Source: Nonomuraea longispora (GTDB lineage: Bacteria > Actinomycetota > Actinomycetes > Streptosporangiales > Streptosporangiaceae). From it: a stretch of 48,082 bases of DNA. The stretch covers positions 1 to 48,082 of the forward strand of contig NZ_SMJZ01000042.1 in the NCBI RefSeq assembly GCF_004348345.1. Direction: 5' to 3'. Both the position numbers and the translations under genes were made by a program. Shown piece by piece: positions 32,541 through 40,807 of this stretch (the stretch's first letter is position 1; each line of letters starts with the position of its first letter). The notes beneath the pieces are model-generated. The model saw nothing but the letters and a program-made list of their open reading frames with translations, searched no databases and had not been told where the DNA came from.

Positions 32541-33872
32541 ATGACGCAGGTGGGACACAGGACGGCACGTGCGCTGCTGCGCAGGCTCGCCGTCGAACAG
32601 GCCGAATGCAGGGTGCCGTCGCTGACGGCCGCGATCGTGCGCGACGGCGCGACGGCGTGGTTCGGCGGGCGCGGCCGCGTCGACGGCGCGGCGCCGACCC
32701 CCGCCACCCAGTACCGGCTCGGATCGATCACCAAGAGCATGGTCGCCGTCGTCGTCATGCGCCTGCGCGACGAGGGCGTGCTCGCTCTGACCGACCCGCT
32801 GCGGGAGCATCTGCCCGGCGCGCCGCTCGGGCACCTGACCATCGCCCAGCTGCTGTCCCACACCGCCGGGCTGACCGCCGAACCGCCCACCGACTGGTGG
32901 GAGCGCACCCCCGGCGTTCCCGCCGCCGAACTGCTGGCCCGGCTCGGTCCCGCAGAGCTCAAGCACCGGCCAGGCCGGCGCTTCCACTACTCCAACGTCG
33001 GCTTCGCACTGCTCGGCGAGCTCGTCGCGCGCCTGCGCGGCACCACGTGGCTCAAGGCGGTACGCGCCGAGGTGCTCGACCCGCTCGGCATGCACGACAC
33101 CACCGCCCGGCCCCGCCTCCCCCACGCCACCGGCTACGCCGTGCACCCGTGGGCCGACGTGGTGCTGGCCGAACCCGAGCACGACGCCGACGCCATGGGC
33201 CCCGCCGGGCAACTGTGGTCGACCCCGCACGACCTGGCCCGCTGGGCGGCCTTTCTCACCGGCGAGACCGGCGGCGTCCTGTGCCAGGACACCCTCACCG
33301 AGATGCGCGAGCCGGCCGGCGTCGACGACGGCGACACATGGACCGCCGGGTTCGGGCTCGGCCTGCAACTGGCCAGGCCAGGCGGCCGCCGTCTGGCCGG
33401 CCACACCGGGTCGATGCCCGGCTTCCTGGCCACCGTGTGGGCCGACCCCGCCGAAGGCGCGGGGGTGCTGTTCATGGCCAACACCACCTCCGGGCTCAGC
33501 GGCAGGCTGGCGACCGACCTGCTGGACATCTTGGAGGAGTACGAACCGCGCCTGCCCGACGAATGGCGCCCGGTCGCCGCCGACCCGCACCTGCTGGCAC
33601 TGACCGGGCTGTGGCACTGGGGGCCGAAACCGTACGCGCTGCGGCTGCTGCCCGAGCGCGGCCTGTCGCTCGAACCGGTCGGCGGCGGCGGGCGCGCCTC
33701 CAGGTTCGTGCCGCAGGACGACGGGACCTGGCTGGGCCTGGACGGCTACTACGCCGGGGAGACCCTGCGGGTCGCGCCCGACCATCTCGACCTCAACACC
33801 TTCATCTTCACCCGCGACCCCTACGACCCGAAAGCGCCCGTGCCGGGCGGCGTGAGCGCCTGGCACGCCTGA
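32541..33872 (+). CDS. Serine hydrolase of the class C beta-lactamase/DD-peptidase fold
   Basis: 443 residues from the ATG at 32541. Catalytic elements are SITK (Ser62, Lys65), YSN (in RRFHYSNVGFALLGELVA) and HTG (in RLAGHTGSMPGFLA), the standard triad of class C-like serine hydrolases. A C-terminal beta domain (about 350-443, LTGLWHWGPKPYALRLLPE) resembles the DUF3471-like tail. No signal peptide is seen, so it is probably an intracellular esterase or peptidase rather than a secreted beta-lactamase. The neighbouring DNA on both sides is decayed, but this gene is intact. Confidence 0.9.
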   Translation: MTQVGHRTARALLRRLAVEQAECRVPSLTAAIVRDGATAWFGGRGRVDGAAPTPATQYRLGSITKSMVAVVVMRLRDEGVLALTDPLREHLPGAPLGHLTIAQLLSHTAGLTAEPPTDWWERTPGVPAAELLARLGPAELKHRPGRRFHYSNVGFALLGELVARLRGTTWLKAVRAEVLDPLGMHDTTARPRLPHATGYAVHPWADVVLAEPEHDADAMGPAGQLWSTPHDLARWAAFLTGETGGVLCQDTLTEMREPAGVDDGDTWTAGFGLGLQLARPGGRRLAGHTGSMPGFLATVWADPAEGAGVLFMANTTSGLSGRLATDLLDILEEYEPRLPDEWRPVAADPHLLALTGLWHWGPKPYALRLLPERGLSLEPVGGGGRASRFVPQDDGTWLGLDGYYAGETLRVAPDHLDLNTFIFTRDPYDPKAPVPGGVSAWHA

Positions 33873-34065
33873 CCCCCTACCGGCCCGGGTGACCACCCCG
33901 CCCGGACGGTCTCCCGGGCCGCCGCCCGGTCCTCCGCCGCACGGCCGACCATGTTTCGCCCGCTTCTGGGCAGAGGAAGCGGACAACGATCCCCCCGGTT
34001 CCCGTGGAGATCGCCGCGTCGGCGCGTGAGGTCTCCTCGGCCGTACAGCCCGTCGAGCAGCGAGG

Positions 34066-34698
34066 ACCGGCAGACGATGCGCTTGTCCTTGACCCGTCGG
34101 CGCACCCGGTCCATCAGGGCCGTGTGGTCGATCCGATCGAAGCACGCCTCGATATCCGCATCCAACACCCACCGGTAACCGGCGGTGGCCAGATGATGGA
34201 TTTCGGCGATCGCGTCGTGCGCACGCCGGTTCGGCCGGAAACCGTAGGAGCACGGACGGAAATCCGCCTCGAAAATCGGTTCCAGGACCAGTTTCAGCGC
34301 CGCCTGCACCACCCGATCCGTGAGGGTCGGGATTCCCAGCCGGCGAAGCTTGCCGCCGGTCTTGGGGATCATCTTCTCCCGCACCGGTAACGGCCGGAAC
34401 TGGCCTTGAGCAGGGAGCGAACATGGTTCAGCAGCGCCTGCGCCCCGGCCATCCGGACGTGGATGATGGTGACGCCATCCACTCCGGCGGTCCGGGCTCC
34501 GGCATTGCCCGCGACCCGTTCCAGCGTCATCACCAGCGTGGCCGGGTCGCAGACGAAGTTGAACACATCGTCAAACCGGAAGCCGTGATCGGCTACCGCC
34601 CAACGGTGCAGCTTGGTCTGCATCCCCCGTACCCGCAGCCATGCCTCATCGGCCGACGGCCACGCGACAGCGGCATCCACCGCTGTGTCTTCGGGCAT
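34066..34698 (-). mobile_element. Group II intron reverse transcriptase/maturase, broken
   Basis: The minus-strand N-terminal piece (34698 to about 34400) reads ERVAGNAGARTAGVDGVTII and QALLNHVRSLLKA. The frame then shifts near 34408 into QFRPLPVREKMIPKTGGKLR, RRLGIPTLTDRVVQAALKLV and CSYGFRPNRRAHDAIAEIHH, ending near DRVRRRVKDKR. These are RT blocks 0-4 of bacterial intron-encoded proteins. One base appears lost at the frameshift, and the catalytic YxDD block and the maturase domain are missing, so the element is dead. Confidence 0.85.
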
Positions 34699-35040
34699 TG
34701 CAGCACCTCCCTTGCGATCTCGCTGCCGCCCTTCCCCATGTGACGGGCTCTCCCCGCCTCGGAGTACTACGGCGGCTCCGTCCCCTCCCGGCCCGATCGG
34801 CCGACGGTGGACCCAGCCCGCCGCGCCGCACCGGCAGTGCGGCTGCAGAAGGCAGAGCCGGGAAGGTTCCCGTGTTCACTGACTGATCGCTCGACGAAAT
34901 AGGCACCCGGCTATACCCCCGCGGCGTCGCCACGGCTACCCCGCAGCACTTCACCGTGGCCTCCCTGCCGCCGAACGTGAGCGGCCCGGAAGTTCCCCGC
35001 CCCGTGATGAGGGAGCAGGTGCGCACCGCACCCAGCCCGT
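34699..35040 (-). other. Probable 5' ribozyme region of the dead group II intron
   Basis: No gene is seen for about 340 bases upstream of the RT piece. On the minus strand the segment with TCAGTGAACACGGGAACC looks like structured RNA leading to an intron ORF, as in actinobacterial group II introns. Exact ends are not evident; a GTGCG-type start near 35030 is possible. Confidence 0.35.
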
Positions 35041-35279
35041 ATCCGCCAGGTTGGAGCTGGTAGGGATTGTTAGGAGGCTTCATGCACCGGTTCCTCGCGT
35101 ATACCTTTCCGTCTCGCTTGCCGGACCGCGCCATCTGGCAGTACTGGTCACACGTCCCGGCGTTGTCGGGGCCGCTTGCCACCCTTCCCGGCACTTCCCG
35201 GGTCAGGCTGCCCCCAGCTTCATCACCCTGCTGCGACAGGGCGAAGGTGGCGGTCTCTCACCTCCACTCGATCAATCAG

Positions 35280-35387
35280 CGCGTCACGGCGCACGCGCTC
35301 CACCACCCACCTGCGGGGCAGGACCACGAAGCCGCTGACATCGTCGCTGCGCTTGACGATCACCAAGGTGAGCCGGACACGAGACAT
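35280..35387 (-). mobile_element. IS5-type transposase C-terminal fragment
   Basis: The minus strand reads [20 protein letters not shown] followed by RWVVER. This is the conserved C-terminal block of IS5-group transposases (KR...[14 protein letters not shown]). Only about 35 codons remain before the frame is lost. Confidence 0.75.
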
Positions 35388-35412
35388 CCCCACCAGACCT
35401 CAGACCACCAGC

Positions 35413-35673
35413 TCAGAGGCTCCCTGGAGCGGATCCACACCCAATGCCCTTGGCAACCGGGCCGAAGCGATAGCGGTGCCAGTGCCGGTCGGCCACGCGT
35501 GCGGCGACCTCGGCCCTCGGATAGCGGGCGGTATACGACAGGAGGAGTACGGCGAGGGACGCTACCGGGTGGATTCGGCGATGAGCCGGCGGGGGCAGGA
35601 TCGGGGTCAACAGCTCGAGGTCGGCCGACCTCAGAGGGCAGCACCACTCACCTGTCACTAGGAGTTCTGCCAT
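35413..35673 (-). other. Unidentified open frame facing the esterase gene
   Basis: 86 codons (MAELLVTGEWCCPLRSADLE, later RIHPVASLAVLLLSYTARYP and RHWHRYRFGPVAKGI) with protein-like composition. Its ATG and the esterase ATG share the same CATG (35671-35674) and point in opposite directions. It may be an intact small gene or the leftover N-terminus of a transposase in this scarred region. I do not recognise it. Confidence 0.3.
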
Positions 35674-37048
35674 GCTCGCACCTCGCGTGCCCCGTCATTC
35701 CGCCGCTCTGTCCGCCGCCGTCCTGGCCGTGACCCTGGCGAGTGGCTGTGCCGGCGCCCAGGCCAGCCAGTCCGCCCAGGCCAATCCCATGACGACCTGG
35801 ATCGGCGACAACGCCAAACGCTTGAAGCGAACCGACGCCAGCGGATCGGTCGCCGATCTGGCCTCGCTGCGACCGATCGTCAAGGACGCGAAGGTCGTCG
35901 CCCTGGGCGAGCCGTCGCACGGCACGCATGAGCAGCTCACCGTCCGGCACAGGGCCATCCGGTACCTGGTGGAGGAGCTGGGATTCCGGACAGTGGCCTG
36001 GGAGGAGAGTTGGGGCAGTGGCGTGGCCATCGACCGCTACGTCGTCACCGGCAAGGGCGACGCGCGCGAGGTCGTCTCCCAGATGGGGTTCCAGTGGCGA
36101 AGCGAGGCCATGCTCGGCCTGGTGCGCTGGATGCGCGAGTTCAACCGGGACCGCGCCGACGACGACAAGGTCCGTTTCCTCGGCGCCGACGTCATGGAAG
36201 TGCGGGCCATCCCCTTCGAAGAGGTACGGCGATACGTCAAGGACGTCGCGCCCGGCCGCCTGAAGGAGCTGGACCGCGACCTGCGCCCGATCCGCTACCG
36301 CGGCACGCTGGAGGCTCACTTCGGCTGGTATTTCAAGCAGTCCCCCAAACAGCAGCGGGAGCTGGTGCGGCACGCCCGCGCGGTCAAGAAACTCGTGGAC
36401 GGTCTACCGGCGGGCATGTCGCGGATCGACCTTGACGACGCCGTCCAGCACGCCACCACGATCCTGGGATTCTACGAGTCCTACGCCGAACAGATCGCCG
36501 AGGTCCCAGAACCGGTACGCGACCAGTACATCGCCGACCTCATCGAGGGGTGGCAGCGTCGCACCGGTCACCGGATCGTCTACAACGCGGCCAACGTCCA
36601 CACCACCGCAGCTCCCCGGGTCACCTGGCAGTTCCCGCCCGACCCCAGCGCTCTGCGGAACAAGGTCATGGCCGGCGGTCATCTCCGCAAGCGGTACGGC
36701 CGCTCGTACATCTCGATCGGGACTGTCTCCCACCGCGGGAAGATTCTCGGCGGCTGGGAGCTGGGACCGCCCTCGGTCTTCACCGTCCCGCCGCCCGGCC
36801 GCGCGATGATCGACCACATCCTTGGGACGGCCAAGCATCCCAACTACCTGCTCGACCTGCGGGCGAAAGCGCCCGCACAGGTGCGTAAATGGCTGGCCGC
36901 CCCCGCCACGATGCGTATCATCGGCTCGGCCTACGACGCGAAGAAGGACGCCGACTACATGATGCGGATCGACTCGATGGGCGGCGGCTTCGACGCGATC
37001 CTGCACCTCGGCAGGACGACGCCCACTCGCCTGCTCAATGAGGGCTAA
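35672..37048 (+). CDS. Erythromycin esterase-family lipoprotein
   Basis: 458 residues with AGGAG 7 bases before the ATG. Lipoprotein signal ALSAAVLAVTLASGCAG. The erythromycin esterase (EreA/EreB) superfamily domain follows: VVALGEPSHGTHE (catalytic His motif), FRTVAWEESWGSG, YNAANVHTTAA and the C-terminal FDAILHLGRTTP. Ere enzymes hydrolyse macrolide lactones, but most relatives have unknown substrates, and lipid anchoring outside the membrane is unusual compared with cytoplasmic EreA/B. An IS5-type remnant starts only about 5 bases past the stop, so the last residues (TRLLNEG) may have been altered by insertion. Confidence 0.88.
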   Translation: MLAPRVPRHSAALSAAVLAVTLASGCAGAQASQSAQANPMTTWIGDNAKRLKRTDASGSVADLASLRPIVKDAKVVALGEPSHGTHEQLTVRHRAIRYLVEELGFRTVAWEESWGSGVAIDRYVVTGKGDAREVVSQMGFQWRSEAMLGLVRWMREFNRDRADDDKVRFLGADVMEVRAIPFEEVRRYVKDVAPGRLKELDRDLRPIRYRGTLEAHFGWYFKQSPKQQRELVRHARAVKKLVDGLPAGMSRIDLDDAVQHATTILGFYESYAEQIAEVPEPVRDQYIADLIEGWQRRTGHRIVYNAANVHTTAAPRVTWQFPPDPSALRNKVMAGGHLRKRYGRSYISIGTVSHRGKILGGWELGPPSVFTVPPPGRAMIDHILGTAKHPNYLLDLRAKAPAQVRKWLAAPATMRIIGSAYDAKKDADYMMRIDSMGGGFDAILHLGRTTPTRLLNEG

Positions 37049-37052
37049 GGTC

Positions 37053-37440
37053 ATCAGGGTGCCGTTGGTCCGCTCGACGATCCATCGTTTCGGCTGGGGA
37101 ACCAATTCCTGGTCGGCAAGGTTGCGCTGGACGATCTCGACGTCGATCCCGAGGGTGGCGCCATGGTCGGCGACGCTGTTCTTGAAGCCCTGGTCGACCA
37201 GGGCTTTGGCCACCGTTCCGGAGGTCTGCGCGGCGACCCGGTCCAGCAGGGCCATCCCCGCCGCGTTGTCGTGCCGAGGCGGGCCAGCGTAATCACCGCG
37301 ATGACCGGGCCGAACACGTCCACTGCCAGGCCTTTTTCGGCCGGGCTCCTTCTTGGTCGCGTCCCAGGCCCGTCGTCGTGGCCGCCAGCCGCCAGCGGGG
37401 GCCCCGGCCGCCGCGCGGACTCTCTGGGCGGCCGGCACCA
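37053..37440 (-). mobile_element. IS5-type transposase fragment with frameshift
   Basis: On the minus strand, DATKKEPGRK and GLAVDVFGPVIAVITLA lie in different frames. They are followed by DNAAGMALLDRVAAQTSGTV, KALVDQGFKNSVADHGATLG and LVPQPKRWIVERTNGTLM. The order GRK, xxVDxxG, RWxVER is that of IS5-group transposases. The piece ends abruptly at the 3' end of the esterase gene. It differs from the fragment at 35280-35387, so at least two elements were present. Confidence 0.8.
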
Positions 37441-37674
37441 CCAGATCGTCATCCCGCGGCCGTGCATGGTGGGGACGACCGCTCCCCAAAATCGATATCG
37501 AGTCGTGCTGATCGATCCGGCATCTGCAGGCTGGTCTCCGCGCCGGACCCCCTGGACGCCCGCACTCACGAACTGACGTGTAGTGACCGTTCAACCACCG
37601 CAGAAGTTCCAGCGCGTGTGGACCGCCGCCCTCGCACGGAAGCCGGAAGGGACCGCTGACGGCGGCCGCCTGGC
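37441..37674. other. No gene recognised
   Basis: About 230 bases between the IS5-type fragment and the FBP gene. It may hold the 5' part of the broken element and the end of the FBP transcript; no coding sequence is convincing. Confidence 0.4.
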
Positions 37675-38172
37675 CTACGCGACCACCTTCGCGATGAAGG
37701 CGGTCAGGTTGTCCCGCGTGCGAGCCACCCGCTCCTGCACCGTCAGGGTCTCCTCGAAGTCGCCCCCCGCCGTCTGCTTCTGGCCCCGTGCATAGAGGGA
37801 ACAGTCCAGGTCGGAGCAGAGATACCGGCCCACGGTGTTGCCCAGCCGCCCCGCCTCCCCGGTGCGCCGCGCGCTCATCAGTGCCACCCCGCCCCCGGTG
37901 CGGATGGTCAGGCACAACGAGCACATGCTGCGCGAGGCGAAGCCCCGCGCCGTTCCCCGAACCGCCCGCAACGCGATCCCCACCAGGCGGCCGTCCTCGC
38001 GCTCGGCCACCATGTAGCCGCGGTCGGGCGCCCCGGGATCGCGCCAGCCGAGGAAGTCGAGGTCCTGCCATGGTTGCTCGGCGAGGTCCGCCGGCAGGCT
38101 CAGCCGCTTGGCCTCGCCCTTTGAACAGTTCACGAACGAGCTGCGGATGTCGCCTTCTGTCACCGGTCTCAT
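37675..38172 (-). CDS. FBP-family elongation-factor-G-binding protein
   Basis: 165 residues from the ATG at 38172 (MRPVTEGDIRSSFVNCSKGE). The C-terminal half shows the treble-clef zinc finger of the FBP family: MCSLCLTIRTGGGVALM with CxxC, and YLCSDLDCSLYARG with CxxxxC. Family members bind EF-G on the ribosome; some protect from fusidic acid. The gene is divergent from a TetR regulator 64 bases away, with a 17-bp palindrome in the shared control region, so its expression is probably controlled by that regulator. Confidence 0.88.
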   Translation of the reverse strand: MRPVTEGDIRSSFVNCSKGEAKRLSLPADLAEQPWQDLDFLGWRDPGAPDRGYMVAEREDGRLVGIALRAVRGTARGFASRSMCSLCLTIRTGGGVALMSARRTGEAGRLGNTVGRYLCSDLDCSLYARGQKQTAGGDFEETLTVQERVARTRDNLTAFIAKVVA

Positions 38173-38189
38173 GTCCCGTACGCTAGTCA

Positions 38190-38206
38190 GCCTAATATAA
38201 TTAGGC
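38190..38206. promoter_or_regulatory. 17-bp palindromic operator between FBP and TetR genes
   Basis: GCCTAAT-ATA-ATTAGGC is a perfect inverted repeat in the 64-base divergent gap, in an AT-rich island (TAATATAATTAGG...CATTAATTCTC). The position and size fit a TetR dimer site controlling both genes. Confidence 0.75.
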
Positions 38207-38236
38207 AAAACATTAATTCTCTTAGCGGAGGTCGTC

Positions 38237-38812
38237 ATGGCACGCGCGGGCATCACCGCCGATCGGCTCGCCCGCGCGGCGGCCGAGGTGGCCGACGAGC
38301 TCGGCTTCGACCACGTGACCGGCTCCGCGGTGGCACGCCGCCTCGGCGTGAAGGAGCCCAGCCTGTACGCCCACATCCGCAACGCCCGCGAGCTGAAGGT
38401 TCGGGTGGCGCTGCTGGCCCTGCAGGAGATGGCCGACCAGACCGCCGCCGCGATCGCCGGCCGCGCCGGCAAGGACGCCCTGACCGCCTTGGCCGGCGTC
38501 TACCGCGACTACGCCAGAACCCACCCCGGCCGCTACGCCGCCTCCCGCCACGAACTCGATCCCGAAACCGCCGCCGACAGTGCCGGCCCCCGCCACGCCG
38601 AGATGCTGCGCGCCCTGCTGCGCGGCTACGACCTGCCCGAACCCTGCCAGACCGACGCCGTACGCTTCCTCGGCGGAGCCATCCACGGATACGTCAGCCT
38701 TGAAGCGGCCGGCTCCTTCAGCCACACCCCGCGCGACACCGACGCCTCCTGGGCCTGGGCACTAGACACCCTCGACCTTGCCCTGCGAGCCCGCTCAGCC
38801 AACCCCGACTGA
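38237..38812 (+). CDS. TetR-family regulator
   Basis: 191 residues, GCGGAGG upstream of the ATG. N-terminal HTH: ADELGFDHVTGSAVARRLGV followed by KEPSLYAHIRNARELK. The C-terminal part (YRDYARTHPGRYAASRHELD and AIHGYVSLEAAGSFSH) resembles the WHG-type TetR ligand domain. It is probably an autorepressor that also represses the divergent FBP gene through the palindrome at 38190-38206. The inducer is unknown; an antibiotic acting on translation is plausible given the FBP partner, but this is inference. Confidence 0.9.
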   Translation: MARAGITADRLARAAAEVADELGFDHVTGSAVARRLGVKEPSLYAHIRNARELKVRVALLALQEMADQTAAAIAGRAGKDALTALAGVYRDYARTHPGRYAASRHELDPETAADSAGPRHAEMLRALLRGYDLPEPCQTDAVRFLGGAIHGYVSLEAAGSFSHTPRDTDASWAWALDTLDLALRARSANPD

Positions 38813-38906
38813 CGGTCGCCCCGACACATTGATAGTGATCAACTATGCTTGTGAACGATGAGCTGATCTTGCATGCCGTAAATCTTGAAGGGGCTGATTC
38901 TCTGGA
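38813..38906. other. Start of a decayed stretch, no gene recognised
   Basis: AT-richer sequence than the flanks, with several stops in all frames. It leads into the pentapeptide-repeat pseudogene; a lost N-terminus of that gene may lie here. Confidence 0.35.
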
Positions 38907-39230
38907 GTGCGTCCTCGCTATCTCGATATCGGTGTAGGAAGTACACTAACGCGTTGCGATTTCAGTGGGATCCGGCCCGCAGGTCCACCCACGTTCGGCA
39001 GCGGGGCGGAGCCGACGACCTACGTGGAGTGCACCTTCGACCGTATGTCCATCGAAGGTGGAGGTGCGGGTAGGGCAAGCTTCCTGCGCTGCTCATTTCT
39101 CGGCGTAGTGATCAAGGATTACCGTTCGCCGACTCGCAGTTCACTGACTGTCGTTTCAGCGGCGATCTGGCTGCGGTCATATTTTCAGCACGCCCCAGTC
39201 TCGGTTTTGCACCGCCGCCGCACCGCTCCT
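38907..39230 (+). pseudogene. Pentapeptide-repeat-like protein gene, frameshifted
   Basis: The first frame reads TLTRCDFSGIRPAG, TYVECTFDRMSIEGG and ASFLRCSFLGVVIKD, the A(D/N)LxF-like five-residue rhythm of pentapeptide-repeat proteins. At about 39116-39122 the sense continues in another frame as PFADSQFTDCRFSGDLAAVI, which a single inserted base would restore. No credible ribosome site was found for the GTG at 38907. About 110 residues remain. The rest of the gap to 39370 shows no further gene. Confidence 0.5.
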
Positions 39231-39374
39231 CGCCATGTCGAGTACGGCCGGCTCGTGATCATCAGATGCTGATCTTTGCTGCGGCCGTAGGTATGGCAGA
39301 ACGACGGATACAGACCCTGCCACGACCAGCGATTACGCCTGACCGCGGCCTCTTTTTGCGCATTCGGTTCCCCC

Positions 39375-39398
39375 TATAGTGAGTGAGGTGGCTCACTC
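39375..39398 (+). promoter_or_regulatory. Promoter and TetR operator overlapping a leaderless start
   Basis: TATAGT (39375-39380) is a good -10 box. GAGTGAG-GTGG-CTCACTC (39381-39398) is a perfect 7-bp inverted repeat immediately downstream. With this -10, transcription would begin near 39387-39388, exactly at an in-frame GTG. Confidence 0.6.
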
Positions 39399-39987
39399 GA
39401 AGGGCATGCGGGCCAGGACGGCGACCGCCAAACGGCAGCGGCTGACGGCCGCCGCCGCCCGGATCGTGCACGAGCAGGGCGTCGAGCGCACCACCATCGC
39501 CGACATCGCCCGCGCCGCCGACGTCCCCGTGGGCAACGTCTACTATTACTTCAAGACCAAGGACGATCTTGTCGCGGCCGCCCTGAGCGAGCACGCCCAC
39601 GGGCTGGAGACCCTCACCGCCCGGCTCGACCTCCTCCCCGACCCCAGGCAGCGGCTCAAGGGCCTGGTCGAGGCGTGGGTGGGCGAGCGTGATCTCGCCG
39701 CCCGCTGCGGCTGCCCCACCGGCACCCTCGCCGCCGAACTCGGCAAGCGCGGCGAGGGCGGCCTCGGCGAGGAGACCGGCAAGGTCATCCGGCTGCTGCT
39801 CGACTGGGCAGAACGCCAGTTCCGCGAGCTCGGGCTGCCCGCCCCCGACGATCACGCCCTGACGCTGGTCGGCGCCTACCAGGGCATGTCACTGCTGGCC
39901 AACGCGCTGCGCGAGCCCGACGTCATGGTCCGCGAAGGCCGGCGGCTCAGCGCCTGGCTGGACTCCCTGCCTGACAAGGGGAGCTGA
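39388..39987 (+). CDS. TetR-family regulator, probably leaderless
   Basis: 199 residues from GTG 39388; in-frame alternatives are GTG 39379 and ATG 39406. No ribosome site exists before any of them at proper spacing, and the -10 box 8 bases before 39388 supports a leaderless mRNA. The N-terminal HTH is typical TetR (GVERTTIADIARAADVPVGN, VYYYFKTKDDLVAAAL). The C-terminal domain has RCGCPTGTLAAELGKRG and LPAPDDHALTLVGAYQGMSL, as in the AcrR/TetR_C group. The operator at 39381-39398 overlaps the start, so autorepression is likely. The next gene (SRPBCC) lies 103 bases downstream on the same strand. Confidence 0.88.
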   Translation: MAHSKGMRARTATAKRQRLTAAAARIVHEQGVERTTIADIARAADVPVGNVYYYFKTKDDLVAAALSEHAHGLETLTARLDLLPDPRQRLKGLVEAWVGERDLAARCGCPTGTLAAELGKRGEGGLGEETGKVIRLLLDWAERQFRELGLPAPDDHALTLVGAYQGMSLLANALREPDVMVREGRRLSAWLDSLPDKGS

Positions 39988-40090
39988 ACGCCGGTCGTGA
40001 CCGGCGACGACGCCCTCCGGCCCGCGAGCCGCGGGCAGGGGTGGGTAGGGTCCGAACGGGAAGAACACACGCCCGGAGGGCAGGAACCGG

Positions 40091-40519
40091 ATGAAACCCG
40101 TGTACGCGGCCGTCGCCGTCCATGTGCCCGCACCGCCGGAACGGGTGTTCGCGCTGATCACCGACTGGCCCAGGCACCGGGAGTGGATGTTCATGACCAC
40201 CGCCCGCCGGGCAGGCGAGCACGCCGTCGAGGCCTACACGGGCATGTGGCCGTTCGGCTTCCTGGACACGATGACGATCACCCGCTGGGACCCGCCCGCA
40301 CTGGTGGTCATGGACCACACCGGGCGCGTGGTGCGCGGCCGCGGCGCGATCCGGGTACGGCCGCACGACTGCGGCAGCCGGGTCGTCTGGGCCGAGGAAC
40401 TGCGCCTGCCGTTCGGGCCGCTGGGCCGGGCTCTGTGGCCGCTGGCCCGCCCCCTCGTCCACGCGCTCGCCCGTCACTCCCTGCGCCGGCTGGGCGCACT
40501 GCTGCGCCGTACGGGCTGA
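40091..40519 (+). CDS. SRPBCC-family protein (polyketide cyclase/dehydrase-like)
   Basis: 142 residues, AGGA before the ATG. The START-like SRPBCC fold is shown by AAVAVHVPAPPERVFALITD (N-terminal strand and helix), WPRHREWMFM, VVMDHTGRVVRGRGAIRVRP and RVVWAEELRLPFGPLG. Members bind hydrophobic ligands and seldom have a defined reaction. The long C-terminal Arg/Leu helix (RPLVHALARHSLRRLGALLR) is amphipathic and may touch the membrane. It may be co-transcribed with the TetR gene. Confidence 0.85.
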   Translation: MKPVYAAVAVHVPAPPERVFALITDWPRHREWMFMTTARRAGEHAVEAYTGMWPFGFLDTMTITRWDPPALVVMDHTGRVVRGRGAIRVRPHDCGSRVVWAEELRLPFGPLGRALWPLARPLVHALARHSLRRLGALLRRTG

Positions 40520-40540
40520 TCCCCGCTTACTCGACGCCGC

Positions 40541-40807
40541 CTACTCGACGGTCCGTAAGATCTGCTCGATCGACGCCGTACGGGCCCGTAGCTCTGCCAG
40601 GTCGGCGGCCGTTCGCTGCTGGGCGTCCAGCGTGGTCTCGGCCAGCTGCTCGAAGCGGCGCACGAGCCGGCGCAGGTCGTCGGCCTGGTCGGCGGCGGCC
40701 CTTATCTTGCGCGCGTCGAACAGGCCCACGACGACCACGGCGATGAGGAAACCGGCCACGAGCAGTACGGCGATGAGCAGGATCGCCACGGGCCACGACA
40801 TGTCCAT
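40541..40807 (-). CDS. Small membrane-anchored coiled-coil protein
   Basis: 88 residues. One N-terminal membrane helix (VAILLIAVLLVAGFLIAVVV, about residues 6-30) is followed by a cytoplasmic coiled coil (RKIRAAADQADDLRRLVRRF, RTAADLAELRARTASIEQIL). No known family is recognised. AAGGAG stands 8 bases before the ATG, which overlaps the stop of the ArsR-type gene (TGATG). The arrangement is a two-gene unit of regulator plus small membrane protein. Confidence 0.75.
   Translation of the reverse strand: MDMSWPVAILLIAVLLVAGFLIAVVVVGLFDARKIRAAADQADDLRRLVRRFEQLAETTLDAQQRTAADLAELRARTASIEQILRTVE

Noticed and set aside
35672..37048. Assignment as a true macrolide-resistance gene
   Set aside because: Family membership alone does not show macrolide hydrolysis; the lipoprotein form and location differ from characterised Ere enzymes.
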